Of a DNA stretch of 64,000 bases, positions 21,440 to 32,145 are shown one piece after another. The notes beneath the pieces were generated by a model. It was not told where the DNA came from and did no database searches. It saw only the letters and a list, made by a program, of their open reading frames with translations. Source of the stretch: Geotrypetes seraphini (taxonomy: Eukaryota > Chordata > Amphibia > Gymnophiona > Dermophiidae); the NCBI RefSeq assembly GCF_902459505.1, contig NC_047084.1, positions 501,901,832 to 501,965,831 of the forward strand. The letters are read 5' to 3'. A program made the position numbers and the translations under genes. The stretch's first letter is position 1, and each line of letters opens with the position of its first letter.

Positions 21440-24376
21440 CAGTGGCGTACCTAGCATATGTGACACCCGGGGCCCATCATTTTTTGACACCCCCCATCTA
21501 TATGAAAAATATGATTTTTAGTAACAATCCACATATTACACAACAAGAGTGTACCTAGGAAAAGGCAGCATCTTAAACACTGCAGTGAGCACTAGAACAC
21601 CAACACATACATTGTAAAACTAAACAATCCAGATCCCGCACAGTCAATTGATCCTGCAGTCAATGCCAACTGAAAACTATGTTCTTTTCATATATACAGA
21701 ACAGAGATACACCCTTGCCCAATATGGAATAATCACAAACTAAAAATAGAAATATGTAGACAAAAGTTAAACTGAACTGCCAAGAAACCAGACTCTGCAT
21801 ACAATGCAACACCACAAAAACAGTGACACATGTCCTCTAATACTGTGCAAAATATAAAGACAGTAGATGTAAATTTGAAAAAACTGATACATAACAATCA
21901 CCACTTTACAAATTAACAAATAAAAATAAAACAAATAATGAGAAATAAGAAAATACCATTTTATTTGACTAATCCATTTTTCAATTAGCTTTCAGAGGCC
22001 AAATCTTTCTTCAGTACTGTCATGGTATCCTGTCCTGACCGGAGGAAAAGAGGGTTTAGTCCAAAAAATTGCTTTATTTCCATTTCCTATTTATAAAATT
22101 TTATCAATACAGTTACAATACTACTTGATTCTAAGTAAAAATCTTTCTACCTTTTGTCGTTTCTGCTTTAATCAACTTCTCTTTGATCCCTTCTTTCTAT
22201 ACAGCGTTTGTCCTCTCTCCTCCCTTCCGTGCAACATCTGCCCTCTCTTTGCCCCTTCCACCCAGCTTGTGCCCTCTCTCTCTCTCTCTACCCCTTCCAT
22301 CTATTGTCCACACTCTCTCTGCCCCTTGCATCAACTGTCCACCCTCTCTCTGTTCCATATGGCATCTTCCCTCTTTCTATGTCCTTTCAATAAACTGTAT
22401 ATCCTGTGCCCTTTCTCTCCTTTGTACATGATTCATTTTGGCTTCACCCCCTTCCCTAAGCTCTGGCATCTCTCTCTTCTCCTTTCCTTCCTTCCTTCCT
22501 TCCCACTACACCCCACGGTCTGGCATCTCTATCTCCTTCCCTTCTCTCCCCCCATGTCCTGTCATCTCCCTCCTATCTCTTCCTCTGGCACCTCCTCTCC
22601 TTTCTTTCCCTCTGGTCTGGCATTTTGTCTCTTTTAGTTTCCCTTTCTTCCCCTCATGCCCTGGCATCTCTCTCCTCTCCTTCCATCTCCCCCTCTCACT
22701 CCATAATCTAGCATCTCTTCTCCTTCCTTTCTCTCCTTCCTTCCACCTGGTCTGGCATCTGCCTCCTCCCCCTCCCCCCTGACATCTCTCCCCCCCTTCA
22801 TGGTCTGGTAGCTCCTTTCCTTTCCTCCCAAGGTCTTGGCATCTCTTTCCTCTCCCTTCTCTGGTGTTCCTTCTCCCTGCTCTCTCTTCCCCATTTCCCT
22901 TCAGCGTCCTCAGCCCACTCTCTCTCCATTTTCCTTCAGCGCACGCACATAAAAACAAGCAAGTAATTTTATATCATTTTCATTCTATTCATTCATAGAA
23001 ATTAAAGTCTAAATAATACCAGTCACATAACAAAACATGATTTTACAAAAATAATTCCCTGCACCGTCAAGCTTGCAAGGATTACTAGATGTCTTTCAGC
23101 AGCTCCCCTCCCTTTCACCCCCTTACCTTTGTGGTCAAGTCAAAATGATCTATCAACAATAAAATTTTAAAAACACAAAGCACACTCTATGAAGAGAAAA
23201 TGTTAATTATCATTTATATTCCGCGGGTTTTCAAAGAGGTCAAGGCAGATGACTTTATGCAATGTTACCTCAGTAAAAACTATACAAAAATAGACAAATA
23301 TACCCCCTCCCTTTTTACTAAACCACGATAGCGGTTTTTGCCCCATGCTGCTCTCGACGCTCATAGGCTCCCTGTGCTAAAAACCATTATTGCGGTTTAG
23401 TAAAAGGGGGGCATAGTGCATATATAAATTTTCAAAATGGACACATTTTGATCACTAAATTGAAAATAAAATCATTTTTCCTACCTTTGTTTGGTAATTT
23501 CATCAGTCTCTGGTTGCACTTTATTCTTCCGACTGTGCATCCAATATTTCTTCCCTTCTTTCAGCCTCCTGTATGCTTCCTCTCCTCCAGACCTCATTTC
23601 CTCCCCAAACTTTTTCTTTCTTTCACCCTGCTCCCTTCTTTCTTTCTCTCTCCATGCCCCCTTTCTTTCTGTATGTCTGTCTTTCTCTCTCTCTCTGTGC
23701 CCCATTTCTTTCTTTCATTGTTTCACCCTGCCCCTTCTTTCTTTCTCTCTCCATGCCCCCTTTCTTTCTCTATGTCTGTCTTTCTCTCTCTGTGCCCCAT
23801 TTCTTTCTTTCTTTCTTTGTTTCACCCTGCCCCTTTCTTTCTTTCTCCCTGCCCTCCCCCATGCCACCGCCATCAGGAAACATGCTGCCACCGCAGCCGG
23901 GGAATAGGATACCACTGGCGCCATTGGAAACAAACCGGTGCTGAGTTCTCCCTGCTTCTCTTCCCCGCAGGGCCGACCAACTCTTGCCACTCAACGTCAA
24001 TTCTAACGGAGAGGACGTTCCGGGCTAGCCAGGCAGCGATTGGCTGGCCCGGAATGACCTCTCCGATCTCAGAATTGACGTCGGGTGGCGAGAGTTGGTT
24101 GGTCCCGTGGGGAAGAGAAGCAGGGAGATCCGGCCTGTTCTCCGATGGCGGCGGTGGCTTGGGGGAGGGCAGTGAGAAGGGAAGCAGGTTGGGCACCCCT
24201 GCTGTAGATGAGCCGCGAGCTGCACTCAAGTGGCTAAAGAGCTGCATGCGGCTCACAAGCCCGACTACTGCCCTAGGGAGAACACTGGAGGGTAGCCAGC
24301 TGTGCAGCCCCTTGGGGTTTGCACCCGGGGCGGACCGCCCCCCCCCCTCCCCACCCCCTCCCTTGGTACGCCACTG
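21440..24376 (-). mobile_element. Non-autonomous hAT element C, CAGTGGCGTACC family, 2.9 kb
   Basis: Ends CAGTGGCGTACCTAGC and TTGGTACGCCACTG, with a perfect 8-bp duplication ATAATGAT (21432-21439 and 24377-24384). It is inverted relative to elements A and B: its left 500 bp match their right ends. On the minus strand the order is hairpin (24115-23960), purine array (23860-23500), AACAAAGGTAGG at about 23491-23480, then a second purine array (22930-22170) and ACAAAAGGTAGAAAG near 22158-22144. It is inserted in the L2-like LINE and has no transposase. The long plus-strand ORFs are pyrimidine-array artefacts. Confidence 0.87.
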
Positions 24377-24424
24377 ATAATGATGTGCCATCAGTTCTTG
24401 TATGGAACCATATCTGAATTGTTT

Positions 24425-26167
24425 TTTTTTATTATTATTTCTTTATTCATTTTCAAAAATACATTAAGTGTTAAATATATTCATTCATATTAACAATAAA
24501 TACATCACTTACAAACAATCATTGATATATTTCATAAATTCTTATCCCTTCCCCTTTCCCATCCCTCCCTCCCATATATTCCATTATCATATAAAACATA
24601 TAATAATAAACTTCCCCCCTCCCTATACCTTAAGTTGATAAATATAAGGGAAACAAATTCAAATTAATCTTTACAATACTTTGTCAATAGTTTCCACACA
24701 TCCTGAAACTTCTTAAAATATCCCCTTTCCATTTTATAGATATGGCATAAAGAATTCCACCAGAAGTTGTAATTTAATCTCATCCAATCCTTCCAATTAT
24801 ATGTAATTTGCTGAATGGCAACACCAGTCATTAAAAGTAGTAATTTATTGTTATTCGCAGAAATCTGACTTTTTGCTCTCATTTCCATACCAAATATCAC
24901 AGTATCATAGGATAATGCCACTGGGTTATCTAATAAATTATTAATTTGGTCCCAAATTGATTTCCCAAAAATTCATAATACATGGGCAATGAAACAATAA
25001 ATGATCTAAAGTTCCTACTTCTAGATGACAATGCCAACATCTATTAGACAAAGAACTATCTAATTTAATTTTTGTAACCTAACAGGGGTCCATAACGCTC
25101 TATGCAACAGAAAAAACCAAGTTTGTCTCATAGATGCTGACAACGTACATTTCATCCTCCAAGACCAAATTCGTGGCCATTGAGATGCAGTAATTTCATG
25201 CTTAATCTCAATGCTCCAAATATCTTTTAAACCAGTTTTTAATTTCTTTTTATTAAATCCACATAACATTTTGTACCACTGGGCGCCTGGTGACCCAAGA
25301 AGTCTGTCTGAAAACACAGAAACTCCATACTATAATGATTACCGGTATTAAGGTTTTTCCAATCAGGGAACCCCGCCTGAATGGCATGCTTCAGTTGCAA
25401 CCATCTAAAATTATCTGAGTTTTTAAGACCAAATTTATGTTGCAATTGTGAAAATTCAAGCATAGTACCATTAGAAATAACATCATCCAATATTCGTATT
25501 CCTGCTACCATCCAATGCTTCCAGACTAGCCTTTCTCCACCAATTTGGATCTTGGAGTTTACCCATATAGACTGTTTTGTAGATTTAAAAATTGGAATAG
25601 ATGTTAAATTACTTATATACCGCAATGTTTTCCATGTATCTACTAGTATTCTATTATCTTTACTGTAGCTAGACATTTTGATACTGAGTACATGGCACAG
25701 ACGCAATGGTGACATGAGTTGCCATTCTAACCATAGCCAGTCAGGGAGTTTTTCCATGAGTTCTGGGAGGACCCAATACATACCTTGGCGTAAAATATAG
25801 GCTTGGTGGTACCTATAAAAATTTGGAAAATTTACCCCCCCCCCCCCCCTCTGAAATTGACCTTTGTAAAGATACCAAAGCCACTCTAGGAGTTTTACCA
25901 AGCCAAATAAATTTTAAAAGAATGCTATTTAATTTTTTATAAAAGGACCCTTGAAAATATATTGGTAACATACCCATCTGATAACAGACCACAGGTAAAA
26001 TCATCATTTTAATAGTTTGGACTCTCCCCCACCATGAAAGGTGTAAAAGATTCCATTGCTCACACATCTCCGTAACCTTCTGTAATAATGATTTTTCATT
26101 TATTTTCATTGTTTCATATAATGTATTTTTAATCCAAATGCCTAAATACTTTATTCCATCGTTAATA
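24425..26167 (-). mobile_element. 5'-truncated L1 in antisense
   Basis: The T run at about 24425-24431 is the A tail on the minus strand. A 10-bp duplication TGAATTGTTT flanks it (24415-24424 and 26168-26177). Minus-strand readings give the RT thumb (MKINEKSLLQKVTEMCEQWN), the post-RT region (25239-25813, WLEWQLMSPLRLCHVLSIK), and the C-terminal cysteine/histidine region and tail (FWWNSLCHIYKMERGYFKKF, 24664-24921). It lacks RT, endonuclease and ORF1. A C15 homopolymer near 25837 and several frame breaks are present. Confidence 0.8.
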
Positions 26168-26575
26168 TGAATTGTTTAAAAGTAAGATGTCAAATTATTT
26201 ACCATCTAGGTCTCTGCATTCTGAGAACTCAGCATTATTAAAACCAAATGTTAATCTAAAATATGCTGAGACCAGTAAAATGGCCTTTTGCTGTGCGGGG
26301 GTCAAATTGTGGAATTCGCTTTTTGGTCAATTACGAAAATGTCATTGTAGGGGTAATTTCAGAAAACTATTAAAAACGCAGATATTTGTTAATGCATTTT
26401 TCTAGAAACTGATCTTTGCGGTTGTTCTTTTGATGGGCACATCATGTGATTTTCTGATGATTATATGTTAATGTTTGTTTGATTTTATTTGTTTTATTGA
26501 ATTATGTATATAGCGATATGTAAACCGTTTAGGTTTAAACGGTATATAAATTTTTTAAATAAATAAATAGCACCC

Positions 26576-26624
26576 CGGGCTGAGGTAGAAACCTTTACTA
26601 CAGCTTAATAAAAGAGGGCCTATG
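26576..26624. other. Short unassigned spacer
   Basis: Unassigned sequence between the L2 tail and the next repeat. Confidence 0.3.
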
Positions 26625-27560
26625 TCGCAAGTACCTGGTAAAAACCCAAATAGTAGTAACATTCCATGCTACCGATCTGTGGAAAAGCAGTGGTTTCCCC
26701 CATATGTGTCTCAATAGCAGAAAAAAAAATGCAAAGGGTGAAAAAGCCACAAATTACCAGGATGAGAGCAGTAGTCCAAAATAAAATCACTTTATTAAAA
26801 ATGCTATAAAAAATAAGGCAGAAAAATCCAGATGAGTAGCACAATTGTGTGTATCAACTTGGCTTTTACCCCATTTGTACAATATTATATGGTGCAGCAC
26901 AGGATATACAGACTCATGAGGAAGATATAGGCTGCCAAAACACAGACCATGAAGGTCCTTAGTAATCTAGATTTTGTTGCCTTTTTAAAAAAAATATATA
27001 GTATTTTTAATAATGTAATTTTATTTTGGACTCTTGCTTTTCCAACTTTTGCACTTTTGGTTTGATTTTTGTGGTCTGCCACTCCTTTGTTTTTTTTATT
27101 TGTCTCAATAACAGACCATGGACTTTTCCTCCATGAACTTGTCCAAACCGTTCTTAAACCCAGCCTTGCTAACCACTGTGACCACATTCTACTGCAATGA
27201 GATCCAGAGCTTAACTGTTCTTTTAATAAAATGAATTTCCTCCTATTTGTTTTCAAAGTATTTCTATGTAATTTCAAGGAGTGTTCCCTGGTTCTGTACT
27301 TTTTGAAAGGGTGAAAATTCGATTCATACTTACCCAATCTACACCACTCAGGATTCTGTAGATGTCAATCATCTCCCCTCAGCTGCCTCTTTTCCAAGAT
27401 GAAGAGCCCCAACCTCTTTAGTCTTTAGCCCCAACCTCTTTAGTTCCATCCCCTTTACAATTTTGGTTGCTCTTCTTTGAACCTTTTCTAATTCTGCTAT
27501 ATCTTTTTTGAAATACGGTGACTAGAACTGTGAGCAATACTCAAGGTGATGTCACACCAT
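26625..27560 (-). mobile_element. CR1/L3-type LINE relic, split by a 380-bp insert
   Basis: The pieces 26625-26720 and 27101-27560 are continuous with the scrap at 4371-4489. The second piece contains ATTCTGTAGATGTCAATCAT, ATCTCCCCTCAGCTGCCTCT and GAGCAATACTCAAGGTGATG, the familiar antisense CR1/L3 3' region, with many substitutions indicating age. Confidence 0.6.
26721..27100. mobile_element. 380-bp insert with inverted ends and 14-bp duplication
   Basis: Flanked by TGTCTCAATAGCAG (26707-26720) and TGTCTCAATAACAG (27101-27114). Inside, AGTCCAAAATAAAATCACTT near 26770 is the inverted partner of TTTTATTTTGGACT near 27030, and both outermost ends resemble AAAAAAATGCAAAGG and its complement. 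The centre carries GAGGAAGATATAGGCTGCCA and AAACACAGACC. A long duplication suggests target-primed insertion, while inverted ends suggest a DNA element, so the class is undecided. Confidence 0.5.
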
Positions 27561-27730
27561 AGAGCTACACAGAGGCATTATAATATTCATCCCTTTCCTA
27601 ACAATTCCTAGCACTTTGCTTGTGTGTTTGTTTGTTTTTTTTAGATGAAAGAATTGGTCAACTAGGTCAAAGGCTGCTGAGAGAGGGATATCAGAAAAAC
27701 AGATTTGGCTTGATCTAGGGTCTGTAAATA
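27561..27730. other. Unassigned flank of the full-length L1
   Basis: No recognised family; this is the pre-insertion sequence continued at 33163. Confidence 0.3.
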
Positions 27731-27745
27731 AAAGTAGTAATTCCT
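27730..27745. repeat. Target-site duplication of the full-length L1, left copy
   Basis: AAAAGTAGTAATTCCT, repeated at 33147-33162. On the plus strand the inferred first nick lies between CCT and AATAAA, compatible with an L1 endonuclease site. Confidence 0.85.
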
Positions 27746-28011
27746 TTTTTTTTTTTTTTTTTTTCAAAATTTTTATTGAATTTTAAGATTACAGACAATG
27801 GTCAAGAATAAAATGCAAAATGTAACAAACAAGAGATGCATGAAAATTGAACAGGAATATATGCATCTGGGAGAGAATAAAACTCTGCTACAATAAAAGT
27901 ATGCAAATAACCCAGTATCAATGTAGGATGAAAGGAAGAAGAAAGAAAGGAAATGAAGAGAGGGAAGAGAAGTGTAGGTGGGAAGTAATTGAATCAGCAG
28001 AATTTGAACAG

Positions 28012-31000
28012 TCAAGGGAGAGGTTGAGAATAAGATTGCATAAAGGTGTCCAAGTATTGCCAAGAAGAATGTAAAGTGGAGGACGAAGTAGCAAGTCTCG
28101 ATAGTCTTGTTATATTTAGTTTTTCAGATGCATATTGTTCATATCGGTGATATAAGCAAAGTGAGTTCCACCAAAAGGTATAGTCCAGAAGAGAGGCTGA
28201 TTTCCAATTTTTGAGAATGTGCATAAGGGCCGTGGCAAACATCGTGTCGATCAGCTTAGGAGGACAGATCGAATGAGCGAAATGTGGATGTTGTGAGCGT
28301 AGTATAATCATATCAAAATGAAGATCATGTGAACACAAGGTAATAGCTTTTATAGTTTTCCATACTCGAGACCAGAAAGGTTGAAGTGCGGTGCAATGAT
28401 ATAACATATGGTCTAAAGTTCCTTCGGCGGATATACAGTGCCAGCAATTAGGATCTGGTCTCAGTTTCGCCTTCCACATACGATGAGGTGTCCAGACCGC
28501 TTGCCACAGAAGGAAGTATAAGGACTGTGAAACTCTGGATGAGAGGAGTGGGCGGTTGATTTTGGTCCATATAGTCATCCAATCAATTGATGAAATCGAA
28601 ATAGTGAGCATGGAGGCCCATTGTTGTAAGTCTGAAGAGGAAAATATATAACGATGATCCCGAAAAAGTTTGTAAAACAGAGATATTGCTCCTCCGCAGG
28701 AAAGGGCTTTGTCACACCACTGGTATAGAGTATATGGAGGAGAGTGGACAGTGTGCAGATTGAGAGAGATAATAGCTGAGGTGAGTAAATTCCATTGAGA
28801 GTGGCTAGGTTTGAATCGAGGATTAAGAGAGCAAAGAGTAGAAAAGGGGATGATCAGATCATCATGAAAAAGTTGACCAACCATCCAGAAGCCAGCATTT
28901 TGCCAGTGTTTCCAGCAAAAAGGTTTGCCATTATGTGTAAGTTTTGGGTTATTCCAGAGAGACATAGCATGACTGTCCAGAGAGGAAAATTCCGCTAAGT
29001 TATCCAAACATCGTATAGCATGTTGTGTCACACTCAATAAAGAATAGCATTTCAAGCGACGGGGGATATTCATAGTGCAGAGGGCTAACAAAGGAAGTGG
29101 TTGGCAAATATATGTTTCCATTTCTAGCCAAGGAGGAAGATCATTGAGAGGTTGAGATCTAATCCAGCAGGCGCCATATTTTGCTGAAGAGGCCATGGAA
29201 TAAAATTGAAAGTCAGGAAGGTTCATGCCGCCATTTCCCTTGGAAGCGTGTAATTTGGAATAAGCTATACGTGGTTTTTTATTGTTCCAAATAAAAGAGG
29301 AGAGTGTACGATTAATCCATTGAAAGAGGGATTTATTGATTCTAGAGGGGAGCATGGATAGAATATAATTGAGTTTGGGGGCTAGGGTCATTTTTACTGA
29401 TGCTATTCTGCCCCACCAGGAGAGAAACATTGGGGACCAGTTGGATATAGTTTTATTAACAATGGATTTAACTTTGGAGAGATTGAGTTCCATTACACGG
29501 GAGGGGTCTTTATGTACCAAAATTCCCAAATATTTGACAGCGGTATGTGACCAGTGAAACGGAAAGGATGCTAAATCAGATTGTGAGATAAGATCATTAA
29601 GAGGGAAAAGTTCTGATTTTTCCCAATTAACGGAATATCCGGAAAGCAAGGAGTACTCATTAATAATATTAGTAAGAGCGGGGAGAGAGTGGATTGGATT
29701 ACGAATGAATAGGAGGATATCATCTGCATATGCAGCAACTTTAATTTGTCTATTTGAGGTAGAGATTCCGTCAATGAGAGAGTTTTGGCGAATGGCAATC
29801 AGCAACGGTTCTAAAGCTAGGTTAAATAACAGAGGTGAGAGGGGGCAACCCTGTCGAGTGCCTCTATGTAAATTAAATTTCATAGACAGATTATTATTTA
29901 TCAAAATTCTGGAGGCAGGTTGAAAATATAGTGTTTTTATCCAGTCAGTGAAATATTCGCCAAAATTGAACCATTGAAGAACCTGGAGAAGAAAAGGCCA
30001 TTCCACGCGGTCGAATGCTTTTTCCGCGTCAATGGCCAGTCCAATCACCGGTTCAGGGAGATGTTTAACATGAGCATTGATATGATGAAAGAGGCGCAGG
30101 TTATCTCCAATGTAACGACCTTTTATGAATCCGACCTGATCTTTGTGAACCAAAGTAGCTATAACTGTATTTAGGCGAACAGCAAGAATTTTGGCCATGA
30201 TTTTATAATCTAAATTTAGAAGGGATATGGGTCTGTAATTCTTTACCAGTGTGGGATCTCTGTCAGGCTTTGGAAAGACTATTATCGTAGCCTCAGCGAA
30301 GTTGTATTGCTTCTCCGGAGCCAGGTGGATGAAATTGTAGTAATTTAGCATGTGAGGAGCTAGGGAGGGGCCAAATAATTTGAAGAATTCATTTGTAAAA
30401 CCGTCAGGGCCAGGAGCTTTGTTTTTAGCCAATAGGGATATTGCAGTGAGTATCTCCGAAGATGTGATAGGAGAGTCTAAACTGAGTTTGGTTACTTCGT
30501 CCAGTTTAGGGTGATCAATGGTATCCAGAAATGCATGGAAGTTGGGTGTTTGTGAGGGAAGTTCAGATGAATAAAGGTTAGTATAGAATGTTTCAAATTG
30601 TTTTAGGATTGCATCTGTAGAGGTAACCGTATGGTCTGGCGCGGTGTGAATAGAGGAGATATTAGTTTTTACTTTTTTAGTGTTAAGATATCTGGCAAGG
30701 GGCTTGCCCATAGTGTTATCTCCTATATAATGTCCTGAAGCCAGCACAAACAAATCTTTCCTAGCCCTGGAAGAAGAGAGACAGTTGTATTCATATTTTA
30801 ATTTCAATAATTGTTGATAAATTGAAGGGTCGTAGGAGAGTCCCGACATATGTTGTGATTCAAGTTGTTTAATGTGGGTTTCTAGATCTTTTTCTTTCTG
30901 CGATAAGATTTTATTTTTCCATGCGGAGAGTTTAATAAATTCCCCTCTGAGGGAGGCCTTATATGCTTCCCAAATGATAGAGGGACAAATTTCAGGATCT

Positions 31001-31833
31001 TTAGAATTAATAGCAAAAAATTCTGAGGTGAAGGATTTTATTTTGTCAACAATATCAGAATCTAGTAGCAAGTGGTTGTTTAGTCTCCATGCCGGGGATC
31101 TGGAGTTGGTAGATAGCAAGGTAAGGTGCAGGGATATAGCCGCATGATCAGTAAGAGTTATCGGGTGTATAAGCGTAGAAGAGAGGACGTGGACGAGTTG
31201 GGAAGAGATCAAGAAATAGTCAATTCTGGTGTAAGTCTGGTGGGGTGGAGAAAAATGAGAAAACTCCTTGCCTTTTGGATATAATAATCTCCAGGGATCT
31301 TGCAGGGAGAAATTTGTTTTAAGGTTGATCACTTCTTGATAAGATTTAGAATGTGAGGGCTTACAAGAGGAATAGCGGTCTAAACAATAATCTTGTATTT
31401 GATTAAAGTCTCCTCCTAAAATCAAGGGATAAGAATTAAATCCAATGAGAGCAGTCTGCAGTTCTCGAAAGAAATCTGGGTGGTCCAAAACTGGGGCATA
31501 AATGTTTAAGAATACATATTCCAGTGAGTGTAACACAACATGTGCCAGACACCATCTTCCCTCCGTGTCTGTCCTCTGTGCTAGAATAGTTATGGGAAGG
31601 TTTTTATGAAAAAGAATGGTTACACCATTTATCTTTTTGTGAGAAGCAGGGGACGAGATAGAAGAGGAGTAGCCATTGATGGAGAGTTTAAGTGAAGCTG
31701 CAGAGGGAAGATGGGTTTCCTGGAGGAAGACTACATCAGGATGCTTGGAATTAATATAATTAGAGATTTTTTTCCTTTTGATGGGGTGATTTAGCCCATT
31801 AACATTGAATGACATTATGTGTAAATCAGCCAT
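28012..31833 (-). CDS. ORF2: L1 ORF2: endonuclease-reverse transcriptase
   Basis: The protein nicks target DNA and reverse transcribes its own RNA at the nick. With the start at 31833 (MADLHIMSFNVNGLN) it has 1273 residues; an in-frame upstream ATG at 31890 gives 1292, but the lower start matches other L1 ORF2 proteins. Endonuclease motifs are FNVNGL, FLQETHL, NIYAP, GGDFNQI, YTRIDYF and TDHAAI (residues 1-240). RT motifs are NYRPISLLNLDYK, GFIKGRYIGDNLRL, IDAEKAFDRVEW, GTRQGCPLSPLLFNL and AAYADDILLF (YADD at about residue 700), then VKYLGILV. The C-terminal knuckle reads CWHCISAEGTLDHMLYHC. All catalytic residues that I can recognise are present and no stop interrupts the frame. The length is normal for the family. 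Confidence 0.93.
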   Translation of the reverse strand: MADLHIMSFNVNGLNHPIKRKKISNYINSKHPDVVFLQETHLPSAASLKLSINGYSSSISSPASHKKINGVTILFHKNLPITILAQRTDTEGRWCLAHVVLHSLEYVFLNIYAPVLDHPDFFRELQTALIGFNSYPLILGGDFNQIQDYCLDRYSSCKPSHSKSYQEVINLKTNFSLQDPWRLLYPKGKEFSHFSPPHQTYTRIDYFLISSQLVHVLSSTLIHPITLTDHAAISLHLTLLSTNSRSPAWRLNNHLLLDSDIVDKIKSFTSEFFAINSKDPEICPSIIWEAYKASLRGEFIKLSAWKNKILSQKEKDLETHIKQLESQHMSGLSYDPSIYQQLLKLKYEYNCLSSSRARKDLFVLASGHYIGDNTMGKPLARYLNTKKVKTNISSIHTAPDHTVTSTDAILKQFETFYTNLYSSELPSQTPNFHAFLDTIDHPKLDEVTKLSLDSPITSSEILTAISLLAKNKAPGPDGFTNEFFKLFGPSLAPHMLNYYNFIHLAPEKQYNFAEATIIVFPKPDRDPTLVKNYRPISLLNLDYKIMAKILAVRLNTVIATLVHKDQVGFIKGRYIGDNLRLFHHINAHVKHLPEPVIGLAIDAEKAFDRVEWPFLLQVLQWFNFGEYFTDWIKTLYFQPASRILINNNLSMKFNLHRGTRQGCPLSPLLFNLALEPLLIAIRQNSLIDGISTSNRQIKVAAYADDILLFIRNPIHSLPALTNIINEYSLLSGYSVNWEKSELFPLNDLISQSDLASFPFHWSHTAVKYLGILVHKDPSRVMELNLSKVKSIVNKTISNWSPMFLSWWGRIASVKMTLAPKLNYILSMLPSRINKSLFQWINRTLSSFIWNNKKPRIAYSKLHASKGNGGMNLPDFQFYSMASSAKYGACWIRSQPLNDLPPWLEMETYICQPLPLLALCTMNIPRRLKCYSLLSVTQHAIRCLDNLAEFSSLDSHAMSLWNNPKLTHNGKPFCWKHWQNAGFWMVGQLFHDDLIIPFSTLCSLNPRFKPSHSQWNLLTSAIISLNLHTVHSPPYTLYQWCDKALSCGGAISLFYKLFRDHRYIFSSSDLQQWASMLTISISSIDWMTIWTKINRPLLSSRVSQSLYFLLWQAVWTPHRMWKAKLRPDPNCWHCISAEGTLDHMLYHCTALQPFWSRVWKTIKAITLCSHDLHFDMIILRSQHPHFAHSICPPKLIDTMFATALMHILKNWKSASLLDYTFWWNSLCLYHRYEQYASEKLNITRLSRLATSSSTLHSSWQYLDTFMQSYSQPLP

Positions 31834-32145
31834 ATTCAATATAAAAGAACATACAATCAAGTATATGCAAATAGAAGCAATACCAAACAATACTGTTCAG
31901 AAAATATTTAGTCTTCAGGGTAGAGAGAGAGGAGAGGAGAGACAGGGAAGATAGGAAAATATTAGAGGCACATAGCATAGAAATGCAAGACAAACACATG
32001 CCATATGTGTACAGAACAAACAGTTTATGGGTGCACCTGCAGAAGAGAGTGAGAGACGGTAGAAGTGACATACGAAACAGCTCCACACCATTTCAGGAAA
32101 ATAAACACAGTGGTTCCAGCCAAAAAGAGTAATAACATCAAATAT

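Larger units (their letters stand above)
20901..26575 (+). mobile_element. L2-like LINE fragment, split by hAT C and an L1
   Basis: Three collinear pieces (20901-21439, 24377-24424, 26168-26575) form one LINE. The first reads DKTEIMFVGKPDPKS, SRLDYCNVLYLGITKTRC and VVQNAAATMITGVSKYDH, then SPCLQQLYWLPVV, the end of an L2/CR1-type RT domain. The third reads LWNSLFGQLRKCHCRGNFRK and LLKTQIF, followed by a 3' UTR ending AAACGGTATATAAATT and AAATAAATAAATAG. A frame break near 20985 is visible, and the copy is 5' truncated. Confidence 0.75.
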
